DNA of 64,000 nt from Sebastes aleutianus (taxonomy: Eukaryota > Chordata > Actinopteri > Perciformes > Sebastidae), in the NCBI GenBank assembly GCA_916700875.1, contig CAKAKS010000066.1, positions 8,029,743 through 8,093,742 of the forward strand. Reading direction: 5' to 3'. The notes below the pieces were generated by a model. The model saw only the letters and a program-made list of their open reading frames with translations. It searched no databases and was not told where the DNA came from. Numbering within the stretch: position 1 is the stretch's first letter; every line of letters starts with the position of its first letter. This document shows, one piece after another, positions 13,076 through 25,700 of the stretch. A program made the translations under genes and the position numbers.

Positions 13076-13079
13076 GTTA

Positions 13080-14205
13080 AAAGTGAATATAGTGCAGGGT
13101 AACAGCTGTGATACAGGACTATTAAAAAAGTGAATATAGTGCAGAAGAGACTGTTATAAAATGTGGATATAGTGCAGAAGAGACTATTAAAAAGTGGATA
13201 TAGTGCAGAAGAGACTATTAAAAATGAGTATAGTGCAGAAGAGACTGTTAAAAATGAGTATAGTGCAGAAGAGACTGTTATAAAATGTGGATATAGTGCA
13301 GAAGAGACTATTAAAAAGTGGATATAGTGCAGAAGAGACTATTAAAAATGAGTATAGTGCAGAAGAGACTGTTATAAAATGTGGATATAGTGCAGAAGAG
13401 ACTATTAAAAAGTGAATATAGTGCAGAAGAGACTGTTATAAAATGTGGATATAGTGCAGAAGAGACTATTAAAAATTAATATAGTGCAGAAGAGACTGTT
13501 ATAAAATGTGGATATAGTGCAGAAGAGACTATTAAAAAGTGGATATAGTGCAGAAGAGACTATTAAAAATGAGTATAGTGCAGAAGAGACTGTTAAAAAT
13601 GAGTATAGTGCAGAAGAGACTGTTATAAAATGTGGATATAGTGCAGAAGAGACTATTAAAAAGTGGATATAGTGCAGAAGAGACTATTAAAAATGAGTAT
13701 AGTGCAGAAGAGACTGTTATAAAATGTGGATATAGTGCAGAAGAGACTATTAAAAAGTGGATATAGTGCAGAAGAGACTATTAAAAATGAGTATAGTGCA
13801 GAAGAGACTATTAAAAAGTGGATATAGTGCAGAAGAGACTATTAAAAATGAGTATAGTGCAGAAGAGACTGTTATAAAATGTGAATATAGTGCAGAAGAG
13901 ACTGTTATAAAATGTGAATATAGTGCAGAAGAGACTATTAAAAATGAGTATAGTGCAGAAGAGACTATTAAAAAGTGAATATAGTGCAGAAGAGACTATT
14001 AAAAATGAATATAGTGCAGAAGAGACTGTTAAAAATGAGTATAGTGCAGAAGAGACTGTTATAAAATGTGAATATAGTGCAGAAGAGACTGTTAAAAATG
14101 AGTATAGTGCAGAAGAGACTGTTATAAAATGTGAATATAGTGCAGAAGAGACTGTTAAAAATGAATATAGTGCAGAAGAGACTGTTAAAAATGAGTATAG
14201 TGCAT
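13080..14205. repeat. Minisatellite of roughly 35 units of 30-33 bp
   Basis: The core ATAGTGCAGAAGAGACT repeats with two linker types, GTTAAAAATGA and GTTATAAAATGTG (with ATTAAAAAGTG variants). The first units (13085-13140) are imperfect and carry AGTGCAGGG. Unit lengths of 30 and 33 keep long frames open on both strands, which explains apparent open frames of up to about 150 codons; these are low-complexity artefacts. It lies between the coq2 start at 12621 and the zinc-finger promoter near 16200. Confidence 0.95.
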
Positions 14206-15059
14206 TATTATCTGAAAGTAAGTAGACAAAATCAGACTGAAAACTGCACACACTAGCTAATATTACTGTCATGCACTCAATACTGAAGTTATAATGAGTG
14301 TTAGTTGCAAACCAACTCTGCTGTTAACTCTAGCTTCAGTTTTTTTTTTTTTTGTTAGCTTAAATTAGCTAATTTAAACAACCAATTACTATCAAAGTTA
14401 ACTTGTTTAAACCGAATAGAGTGTGAGGTAAAGGTGAAACAAACTTACACTGTAGTTTTCATTAGAGAAACTATAAGATTGAGAGGAGACTAGCCACTGA
14501 ACAGATGGGTCAATGTGGGTCAATACCATGGATGGAGAACATGCAGAGCTGCTCCACTGCTGTTACTTCATGTTATGGTCCGCCCGATTATTGCTCCGGG
14601 TGGAAAGAATGTCAGTACGCGGAACCAATGACATCCGGAACGACTAACATCAGTCGGTACATCTGGTTCAGAAAATCACAAGAATTAAAGTTAACACGGC
14701 CACAATGATACAAAGCCAATAACTTTAAATTGAAATTTATTATATAATATATATATATACATTTATTTTCTTGGAAGTTTGTCCGGGGTGTTGTCAAAGT
14801 TTTGCTAATTTTTTTTTATTTTTATTGAAGATAATTAATTTACAAACATTAAGGCGTTGTATTCTAAACTCAATACTTCTAACATACAAGGCACAATTGG
14901 ATAGGAAATATAACTTAAATTATAAAAAAATAATATAATAACAAAAATAAAAGAGGGTAGAAAATAATTAAAGGAACAAAAAAATAAATGCAAAAATAAA
15001 TAAATAATAATAAGACTGCACTCTTCCATAGTAGCTCTAGGGGTCATCATCATATATGT
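14206..15059. other. Intergenic, no gene seen
   Basis: AT-rich DNA with a T-run at 14340 and a short TA run at 14746. Nothing here resembles an exon with supporting splice sites. Confidence 0.4.
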
Positions 15060-15415
15060 TCAGTTCTTCATAAACTCTGAGGAGACACTTTGCATGTTGT
15101 CCTTTCATTAGTCTTAAAGCAGTGAGATTATTGTCCACAAGGTCCCTTTTGAAAATATATGAGTTTCATTTTCCTCCATTTGGATGCATGGATGACAAAA
15201 TTTGCCAGCAGTATCAGATTGTTTAATATCAAGTCACTCTTAATGTCCTTCAGGTTAATACCAAACACAATATTTTCTCTTGTGAGAGGGGCAAGTAGTT
15301 GGATTTTGGTTGAAAGCCAGTCCTGCAAATCTTCCCAGAATGCCGCAGAATATATACAGTGGAAAAACAGATGATCAGTAGTTTCAATCTCAGTCTCACA
15401 AAAGTTGCAGTTATT
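15060..15415 (-). pseudogene. LINE ORF2 C-terminal fragment with zf-RVT motif
   Basis: Read on the minus strand, 15413-15128 is open and encodes a Cys-rich motif, CNFCETEIETTDHLFFHC, followed by WEDLQDWL and a helical tail. This is the zinc-binding C-terminal domain (zf-RVT) found after the reverse transcriptase of L1/Tx1-type LINEs. The catalytic part is absent, so this is a 3' fragment. Confidence 0.7.
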
Positions 15416-16169
15416 TTTTAGTTTGGGTAAATGTGTTCATGTTTATACCACTAGGTGTGCTGTAATCAATTTCAAAGTAGCATTTCATAGCTCAGTTTAT
15501 GACTTGCTAATAAGTATATTATAATTAATATGAAACATTATTAGACATACAACAAATTAATAGGATATTTTGAAAAGGGATGGTGTTACTTTAAACTGGC
15601 ATAGTAGAGGAATCTAAGTACTTCCGGTCAAATGTGTCTCTGATTTCACAGTTAAAGCACGAATGTTTGGTGTGTATGTCTGCTTTTATTTTCAAATACC
15701 TAATAATGTTAATAAAATATGAAACGCATCAATAATTAAGTAATAAAACATAGCAAGTTAATAAGGATTAACTTATCTTTTGTGTAAATTACAAAAAATA
15801 GGGCTTATATTTTTAGATTATTTCGGTTTTTCTTTTCATTAATTTTTTTTTTCATTTCAAAATTGATTTTGAAGATGTAAAATACAAAAAACAATAAAAT
15901 AAAAAATAAAGAAAAAGAGAATGATCATACCAATAAGTTGACAGTCAGAAACAAGTAGTATTTACATACAATGAAAAGCATAAGAGAAATAAATTGTCAA
16001 CACTTGATGCCTTGATCTCTTCATTGTATTATCTTTTCATTAGCACCTATGGGATTGTCACAATCTAATTTCGTTTATACTAAACAATGACAATAAAGGG
16101 CTTGAATCTTGAATCTATTTTATTTTGAAGGCTAAGCAACTTTCGGGCGGAAGTGAAGTATAAATCCAT

Positions 16170-16319
16170 TGATGTTTTTTCTGTTCCACCGGAAGCGGCA
16201 GAAGCCAGCGAGAGTGTACTCGCGGGAAAAATGGCGGAGAATTGTGGTCTCTTCATGTTATCAGCATCGGCGATTCAAAACATGTCATTTTAAGCCTCAT
16301 CCGATGTTGATCTGCACGC
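16170..16319 (+). promoter_or_regulatory. Promoter/first non-coding exon of the zinc-finger gene
   Basis: A locally GC-richer stretch contains GGGAAAAATGGCGGAG at 16225-16240, a good match to the YY1 element AANATGGCGG that sits at or just after the start site of many TATA-less genes. A donor GTGAGT at 16320 follows. A second exon (16696-16744) then carries the start codon. TSS position is inferred. Confidence 0.55.
16231..16293 (+). other. Upstream open reading frame of 20 codons
   Basis: The ATG within the YY1-like motif opens a 20-codon frame that ends in TAA inside the same leader exon. If transcription starts upstream of 16231 it would precede the main start and could dampen translation. 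If transcription starts within the motif, as YY1-type promoters often do, it may be left out of the transcript. Confidence 0.35.
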
Positions 16320-16734
16320 GTGAGTACATTATTTATGTGCACTGAGTCTCTTAGTAAGTTGTGTTTGTCCACTTTGTCTTGTGATTGTTTTGTTGAGAGA
16401 GTTTGTGCCAGTTTTTGTCTGTAAAAGGAGAATGAACTCGCTTTACGTTTCCTTCCTGTTGAGCATACCCGACTCCTAAGTTGTGTATAGTGCCATTGTT
16501 ACATTGTACTGCTGTTCAATTGATTTTCCTTTACTACTCAAGAATAATAGTATATATGTGGTTGTCAGTTTTTCATTTTCTAATCCCTGTAGAAACCTGT
16601 AGTGCACCTATAACTTTACCAGTGGTAATAAAGTAGTAATAAATATAATGTTGATAGTTTGAGCAATGCATTAATGTATGCCTTCAATCCTCCAGGTGTG
16701 TCACAGCTCATATGTGTTTAGAGAGGAATACAAG

Positions 16735-19700
16735 ATGCAAGAAGGTATTTTCACATTGTCATCTTCTGATTATGTTGTTTCAATGTAGTGCATGAAATTT
16801 AAGTATTCAACATTATCTTTTATTTATTTACCCCCTCAGATTCAATAAACCTTTCCACATCTGGCCACATGACGCACAATGACGTTGCCACCCAAGAATC
16901 CCCAAACAAGTCTTTCCAGTGTAGTCGTTGTACGCTCTTCTTCAAGTCCAAAGTTTACCTTTTTGAACACCTCAACAAGGTGCATGGCCTCGATGTGGAT
17001 GCTGCTCTCAGAGAGGCTGGTTTAAAATGCTCCGGGACTAACAAAGCCAACGCTGACAACAACAACAGTCCAGGAGATGATTTTGAATGCCAGCACTGTG
17101 ATTTTAAAGCGCGTAGTCGGGACCTTTTAAACGAACATGGGAACAAATGTCACGAAAAAACAGGAGATCAGAACATGATAGGAAATCTAATCATTTCTGA
17201 AAACCCGGAGACCAAAATAACTGTCGGTTCAACAAACCAGCACAGTGACGCTGCTGAAGCAGAAGAGATTCCCTCCGTGTTTTCAGTTATGTCTACCTCA
17301 AAATCTAAATGCACACTGAACTCATCAAAGGATCTGAAGACATACAAGAGGCCATTGCAAACCATTACCAAGTACTTTGAGGCATCATCTGGATCAAACG
17401 GGAAACCCCCAGTGAAGTTAGCTGATAGCCCAAAGCCTCTAGACGACACCAAACGAACCATCATTTTGCAAGAATCTCCCTCGTGCTCCAACCCAAACAG
17501 TAGTGGTGTGTTTAAAGTCACTGCAAAGTCCAGGATTGATATCTCTCGTGTTTCTCACCGTTATTTGTTAAATGACCACCTTTTAAATACTGACCTGAGA
17601 CCACCAAAGCCCAAGGAGAAATCCAGAGAAACAGTTCCTGACAACGTTGGCAAGAGGACCAACAATGAGAGCTCAAAATGTCCTCCTGCTAAAAAAGCAA
17701 AGCCAGACAAAGAGGAGACAAAGCTCCCAGAGGACGCAAACGCAACTGAACAACCAACATCAAGAGACGCAGAGTTTTCATTTGACGTTAGTGAAGACGA
17801 AGGAGAAAAGAAACCTCATCTTGTCAATGGAGACGCAGAAAGTTCAAAGGCTTATTTTTGTAGGCACTGTGACTACAGTGATGTGGACATCGCTTGTGTG
17901 TCTACCCATTATCAAAGCAACCACCCTTACGTAAGATATAACGCTGCTTACATTAAGGATCCAAGTGATGAGAGTGCTACCTTTCGTTGCCTGCAGTGTC
18001 CAGTGGAGTTTATAAGTGTAGCTTACCTCAAGAGACACTACACTGAAAATCATCCGGAGGGCCCAAATGTATTCACGATGCAGTCACGTGAACTGAGTTT
18101 GGTTTTCAAATGTTTCGCGTGTCGGTTTACCACCGGCGTATTGAAGGCTTTGAAAGACCATTACAAGGACAATCACGCAACATACGAAGTGGATAATTCC
18201 TTGATGTACTGCAGATATTTGGATGGACGCCAAGAGGGATCGTCTCGGTCGAATTCATGTGAAAGAGCACCAAGTCCAGAAAGACAAGGAGGGGTTTCTC
18301 CTGAGCGTGCCTGTACACCGTGTAAGGAAGTGAAAAATGCACCCTCGTCCCAACATCCCACCTCCACGGGAGCAGACGTGGTCTTGTATCGTTGCAACTA
18401 CTGCGAGTTTAGTCACAAGTCAGCTGTCGTTATGCATGTCCACTACCAAAAAAGCCACCCGGGGGAAGAAGTCACAATAGACAAAATCAAACAGTCAGCT
18501 CGTGCCACGTCACATTCATCACACGTGACGCCAGATAAGTCTCCAAACTCTGTGACGGTAATAGAAAAATCTGCACATCAAACCTCAGATTCTTCTAAGA
18601 AAACAAAAGAAAAAGCTGAGCCGTCGCAGCGTAAGCGTAAGCATGCACCAGAAGCTTCAAAGGCTCCTTCAGAATCTCACAAAACTAAGAAAGTAGAATC
18701 TGTGGAAGAAAGAAGTAAACGCAAGAAGGTGCCTACCAAACACTATAAAGAAATGTCCACTGGAATGGACAGTTTATCCAGCAGTTCACCAAGTAAATTG
18801 TTTTACTGCCAGTTTTGCAGTTATTCAAGTACCAACATCAAAAGCGTTGTTGGTCATCATAACGCAAAACATGCTGAGGATGCACTAACATGTATCGATG
18901 ATATCTTATGTTATAGTGCCGAGGTGCAGCAAAAGAAACTTCAAAGTGAAGAAGTTCAGCAGGGAGAGGATGACGCAGCAGAATCTCCGGTGAGAAAATC
19001 AAATCCATATGCGCATGCAGAAGACTTGTTTTTCTGCCAAAAGTGCAACTATGGGAATCCATCTTTAAAAGGAATAGCAAACCATCAAACCAGAATTCAC
19101 AAACACCTTCATTACAGCAGGGAACGTATTATTGACCATACAGCTTTGATTCGTGATGAAATTGAAAGATCAAAATCTCAAGCAAGGGAGTTCTCCTTTT
19201 CTACGCGTCTACCTCTTCCTCTTATGAATGAGGGCGATGAAGATATGTTTTTCTGCCACTTTTGCAACTATAGGCAGAGTACTCGGGACCAAGTAGTGCG
19301 ACATTACATCAAAAAACATCGTGGATTTGTGGATAAGGGCGATAAGGGCGAACGAGTCAGTCTGTATACCTCTATGGTTCGTGAAAAGACGAAGAAATCG
19401 CACATAAAAACAACTGCAAACCAAGAAGTCGATCATGCATCCCTAGAGAAGAAAGGAAATAAAAAGAAAAAAACAATGAAGCATGGCAAATCCCTCCCAG
19501 CTTCAGCACCACCCTCAATGACAGCCTCTCAAACTCAGAGGATCCTTCGGTGCTATAGATGCCCATACCGCACTCAATATCTGAATGTTCTGAGGAGGCA
19601 TATGTGGAAAATCCACAGGACAAATCGCTCCATCACAGATGTTTTAAGAACGTGTTTCCAACAAGGAGATTTAAAGACAGGCCATCACTGTTACTTGTGT

Positions 19701-22700
19701 GTTTTCTCTCACCAAGAAGCAGCAGCAGTCTATGAACACTACAAGGAACAACACCCAGGAAATATACCGAGCTTTGAGTATGTGACTTCTCGGTTGTTTG
19801 TCAGCCCCGAGACACGTGCTGCTAAAAGGAAGAAACCTCAAAAAAAGCACACCGATGGTATTAGTGATGGCGAGGATGACAGCTTACCATCTGAAAGATC
19901 AGGACAAAATGAAACCAAGTCGTATTCGTGCAGAGCGTGTTCATTTAAAGGTCGCTCAATGTCAGTCATCGCACGTCACTACCGCGCTGTTCACCCGTGG
20001 TCCGTGAAAGAAGATGGCTCGGTCCTGGGCGTCGTCAACAGCAAGAGATCAAGTGCAAACAGGCAGGTACAGGAAGACCACAGTGACATGCCTGGGTCAT
20101 TCGAATCCTACCAAGTGCCCCTTGAATTTGACAAGTCGCCCGAAGAAACTGAATCTTCCACAGAACTCAGGTGTCCTTACTGCCCTGCGACGTTTCACAC
20201 CCAGCACGGTCTCAACACTCACTGTGGGATGAAACACCACAAAGCTGGAAGTGAAAATTCAGATGAACCGGAACAAGAGCAAACCCAAAAACGCATGCAT
20301 GTCTTCAAGTGTCCACATTGTACCTACGTGAATACCAATTATCAAGGAGTTCTCACCCACTGCCAGTTCAAGCACCCTCGCAACTCAGCCAGGGCATACA
20401 GTCTTCACGTGGATGAAGCCCATTTGCCCTACTGGGGCGACTGTTTGAGAACAAAAGGTCCCGGTAATTCTGGCGATTTAAAACTTAGTGGCTACATGTG
20501 TGAAACCTGCCCAAAAGTATGTGCAACGCTGAAGAAACTGAACAGGCACTGCAAGAAGGACCATACTGAGACGGTGGCGAACACAGCGCCTAAACCGGCA
20601 CCTAAACCAGTGCCTAAACCATCTGTTGTGAGTAAAGTCAATCAATTTAAGACTCTAAGCAATCGGGGAACATCATCACATGCTTCCTTTTTAAGTAAGA
20701 AAGTGTATGCAGTGGTGAAGTGCCAGTACTGCACTTATAGTTGTAGCACAAAAATTGCGCTCAGCAGACACGTGCTTGTCCACCACAAGAAGGACCCCGT
20801 TTCAAAGGTTCAGGATTGTGAATACCATTGCGTCCTGTGTTCCAAATCCTATTCCACGAAGAGACGTCTCGGAAGCCATTATGTTAAGAAACACGGAAGG
20901 GACAGCTTCATAAAATACTATGCACCAGTATACAAGCAGGCCCCCGAGAAGCCAACGCCAACATCTCCAGACCGCCCTTTAACTCCACAACCAGAAAACA
21001 CTCATGAAGCCTGTACATCTGGCACGACGGCGACAGAGGAATACCAAACAGTATTAATCTACAGGTGTCCAACTTGTCCCTATGTGAATGCAAGCTACCA
21101 TGGCACTCTCACTCACTGCCAAATGAAGCATCCGGACATCATAGCCAGGGCGGATGAACTTCAAACAGAGGAAATATTTGGAAGCAACATGGTCGGGTGT
21201 TCGTTTGGAAAAGCTTCTAATGAAAGAGGGTACATGTGTAAAATATGTCCACTGATTTTTGCGTCATTGAAGAAACTGAGAATCCACTATGAGAGGGTGC
21301 ACGGTCCGGCTGGACCAACTGAACAGGCAGCTGAACCTAAAAAACAATCGGATCACGACTCTCTGGGCTCAGCATTGAAGGCTTTAAAAAGCAAAGCATC
21401 AGCAGTGAGCGCCACAGAAACCAGCTTCCATCACCAGTCGGTCGCTCCTGAGACGTGTCAATCAAACTCACTGTCAGCACAGAACGAGGAAAGGCTGTAC
21501 AAGTGCCACATTTGTACCTATACAGGATTCTTTCGAAGATACTTGCAAGTTCACTACAAAAACACTCACAAATTGGATCCACTGACCACAAACAAGCTGC
21601 TACTGCAGTACAACAAACGCAAAAGGGACATCACACTGCCTGAAGCTGAATCTGAGGAGAGTGCCCCCATGAAATGTAAGAAGTGTCCGGAGGAGATGTT
21701 CGACTCACCTGAGCTGCTTGTTGCCCACTACAGTACTTTTCATAGCTCAGATGGCATATTGGACTTCACTGTGATATCACAAGGAATAAGGAAGGGGAGT
21801 ACAGGTCTTTACAGGTGCATCCACTGCCTCAAACAAATGAATGGGGTTAGAAAGCTGTGGTATCACCTGGATTGCCACAGAGAGAGTGCGAGAAAGAGAG
21901 CAGTGGCTACGGAGATGACGGCATCACCAGTGGCCAAATCCATCCAAGTAAGTTGACATTTACACTCTTGATCATTTCCCTACATGCTTCAGCTACACTT
22001 TCTTGACTGTTAATGTGTTTATTTTCCAGTTCTGTAGGCAAGATGAACTTCTCACGTTAGACACCGTGGAGGACCTGGCCCAGTGGAACGTGACGCCAGC
22101 GGAGACCTTCACTTTCCCACCAAGTCCTCTGTCGTCACCGTCGAAACCCGCTGACGTGGAGCAACCGCAGCTGGAATCAGGAGAAGACAAAAACACTTGC
22201 AAACAGTGTCGGAGGACGTTCATGTCGCTGAAAGGTTTGCGTTCGCATGAGCGCAGCCATGCAGCCACAGCGGCCCTCAAGAAGATGAACAATCTGCCTA
22301 CCTCAGTGTTAAAACACAAGTAAGAAGAGACTTTGGTGATTTGATGTGCTTTATGTCCAGAACCCCCCAACGTGTTTTTAGTTATTGTTGATGAGCTGAT
22401 AATGTGTGACTGTTTTTTTTTGTTGTTTTTTTTAAATCTCGACAGCATCAACAAATACGTTGTGTTCAAACCTGGGACTCTCAGGCCTTTCCTGTGTAGC
22501 ATCTGTTCCTATCGGACGACCGTCATGGGCCTCTGGAGGAGTCATTTTATGAAAACACATCAAGGTGAGTAACTTGTATATAACGCACCCTTACCCAGCA
22601 TTCAATACACTGATACAATACAATGATACAATGATTGGGATTTCTTTCAGGGATCTGTATCGAATAAAGATGTTTTCTTAAGTCGAATATGATGTGTAGG

Positions 22701-25700
22701 TCAGGACATCTCTACAGCACCACAATATTTCATTTAAAATGGTATTTTTACACACATTTTGCCTGTATTGGCTGTCGCTTTTTTTAAAAGCCACCTCTGT
22801 CGTTAACTAGTTGTAAAATTGTCAGCATACAAGAGAAAGAAGGAGAGGTTGTGCACTATACTATAAATGTTGCACCAAAATTTAAGAATTTACCAGATAG
22901 TGTGGCCCATATGCTAATAATCAACTTTACTGCCCGTATTACATATTGTACGTTTTTTCTGTCTTTCATTCCATGTTCGTTCTGCTGCTGGATGCTCAGA
23001 TGTCATTGTGGATCCTGCTGAGACTGACGACCAAGACGAAGAGAGCGATCAGAGGGCCGACGGGGAGCCCTTTAACTTATCGGAGGAATTGAACTATTGG
23101 CCTGAACTCGATGAAGACCCTGAAATTAGTGAAAGCAAGTCATCCCTGTTATGTTTTAAATATCATAATGTCAATCAAAAACACCCTTTTTGCATTCGTG
23201 GCTATACAGAGACTTTGATTTATTGTATTTAGCAGAATCGTACCTGGAGCCTCCAGATGTGCAGCGGCAGTTGAACCACTACAGCTTGAGGGCGCAGGCG
23301 GATGCTCCGTCTAAAACAAACGTGCAAGAAACCCAGTTACCTGAGAGTAATCTGCTTCACTGTGACTTCTGCAACTTCAACACTGGACACCTGTCTAGTA
23401 TGCGACGGCACTACCTAAACCGCCATGGAAAGAAGATCCTCAGGTGTAAGGTGTGCGACTTTGTCACTGGTTTAAGGTAAGTTAAAACCACCATGAGTAT
23501 TTTTCTTTATGTAAAAAGGGGAATGTTTATGGAATGTGTAAACTACAGTAATTTATTTTTTCCTACTTATTAACCTTTCATTCTGGATATTTATGACCGC
23601 AAAAGTTGTCTCCAAACACTTGTTTCTCCTTCGTTTTATTAGGAAAACCCTGGAGATGCACATGGAGACTTGTCACTCTACATGCCAGTCAGAACCTACT
23701 CATCAGAAAGACCTCCGCTGCCCTTTCTGCCTCTACCAGACCAAGAACAAGAACAACATGATCGATCACATCGTCTTGCATCGTGGTAGGTTAGATGCTC
23801 ATCATGATCCGGTGTTTCCACCCACTCACATCCTCATCTGTCACATTATGTTCAGTCTTTCTTGTTTCTTTTGTTTTCAGAGGAGCGTGTTGTGCCAATA
23901 GAGGTGCGTCGCTCGAAGCTGTCGCGTTACCTTCAAGGCATCGTCTTCCGCTGTCACAAGTGCACTTTCACGAGCGGAAGTGCCGACAACCTGCGTTTGC
24001 ACATGAAGAGGCACGACGACGTCAAACCCTACAAGTGCCGGCTGTGCTACTTCGACTGCACTCGGCTGAGCGACTTGGAGGCACACCTGAGTGATAAGCA
24101 TCAGGTGAGGATTTGTTACTAAGCCCCTCTATGCATCACTGGAATTCCTCTGTGTCTGAAGGAATTATAAATCATCCACCTTCAATGTACTGGAATTTGG
24201 AAAAACGTAAAGGGAGTCACAGACGCCTTCTTTGTTTCACATTTTCAGTAGCCATTGTAAAAATGCATTATAGAAAATAAAAGTTATTCAATGAACCCTT
24301 AAGGGGTTCAAAGAGTATTGTAGGTGTGACACTGGGGCCCCTATTTAACCAAACACAAGTTGTTGCAGCCGCAAGTATATACCAATATCAAAAATCACAA
24401 ATTTACCGCGAGGCCCTTTACAATCTGTATAGAGCTGCAACAATTAATCGATAAGTTGTCAACTATTAAATGAATCTGCCCCTATTTTGATAATCGATTA
24501 AACTGTCTGAGTACATTACTAAAGAAGTAAAAAGTTTTAATAATATGTTTTTTTATTATTTTTTGTTTTTCTTTTGTGCAGGTTGTGAGGAATCATGAGC
24601 TTGTGGGTCAGATCAGCCTTGATGAGCTACAGGCCAGGGTTGATGGGATACCAGAAGAGGAAGAAGAGGAACCTTCGTCTAACCTGGAGCACCACAACGA
24701 TGACAGCGAGGATGTAGAAACGGAGGAGTTTGTTACGGACTGTGATGACGTTCCACATGAGACACAAGCTAAGGACCAGGAAGAAAATAGCACAAGGGAG
24801 GAAATTACACTACAGACCAAGGAAGCGTATCAGAAGCAAGGGCTGGATGGCAAGAATGAAGAAGGCCCTTCCGAGAGCTCTCAAGAACAAGCAGTTGTGT
24901 TGTTGCCAGCCCAACTCAAACTCAGAGACGGTGAGGACAGCAGCATAGTGTTCACACAACATAAAGAGGAGGCAGCACTACGTCATAGCCTACTGCCGGA
25001 TGAGGATGGCAGCATCCGCAAGACAGAGGAGAAGGCAGATCAGGACAGAACGGTTAAGACAGAGATTGTAGATAATGTTCAAAGTGAGACGACATTGCTG
25101 GATGAAAAGGGCAGCATCCCTCTGGCCCACAACTCAAACAATCAAGTTAATACGGAGGCAAATAACAGCAGAGCTCCAGAGAGTTTTACAGTTGAAAGGC
25201 ATTTGCTAACCCTTTCGCCCAAGTGTGCACCACTTAGGATGAGCCATAATGAGAGCTCAGGTGTCTCAATTACAAACTGCAAACAGGAAAAAGAGCCCAG
25301 TCTGAAAAGCAGTGAGGAGGTAAGGGAGCCTTACGGAGAAATGCCAGTACTTGAGAATGAATATCTCAAAGAAGAAATGCAGCCTCTTGGTTGCTGCAAG
25401 GAGGAAGATCAGAGTGATCAGGACAAAGAAGATGAGACGATCGCCGAAGACGAGGAGAACAGAACAAATCAGAAACATGAGGGAGGTGACGGGATAAAGG
25501 AAGCTGGTAATCCACGTGTGCCCAAAGGTAAGATACTGAATTGATCGCACATTAAATTAACACGTTAATAACAACAAATCAAACCTTCCGGCGTGTTAGC
25601 CCACCATCATCTAACCGCACAATACACCAGCATCATCCACACATAATCGTAAACATGAACAGGATATATTCCATAATGGAAATACAACAAATATACAATC

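Noticed and set aside
13811..14272. A 153-codon minus-strand open frame
   Set aside because: It is the reverse reading of the minisatellite; the unit lengths keep it open and the peptide is a simple repeat.
23139..23144. GTCATC as the donor of zinc-finger exon 6
   Set aside because: Using it shifts the frame relative to ESYLEPPDV downstream.
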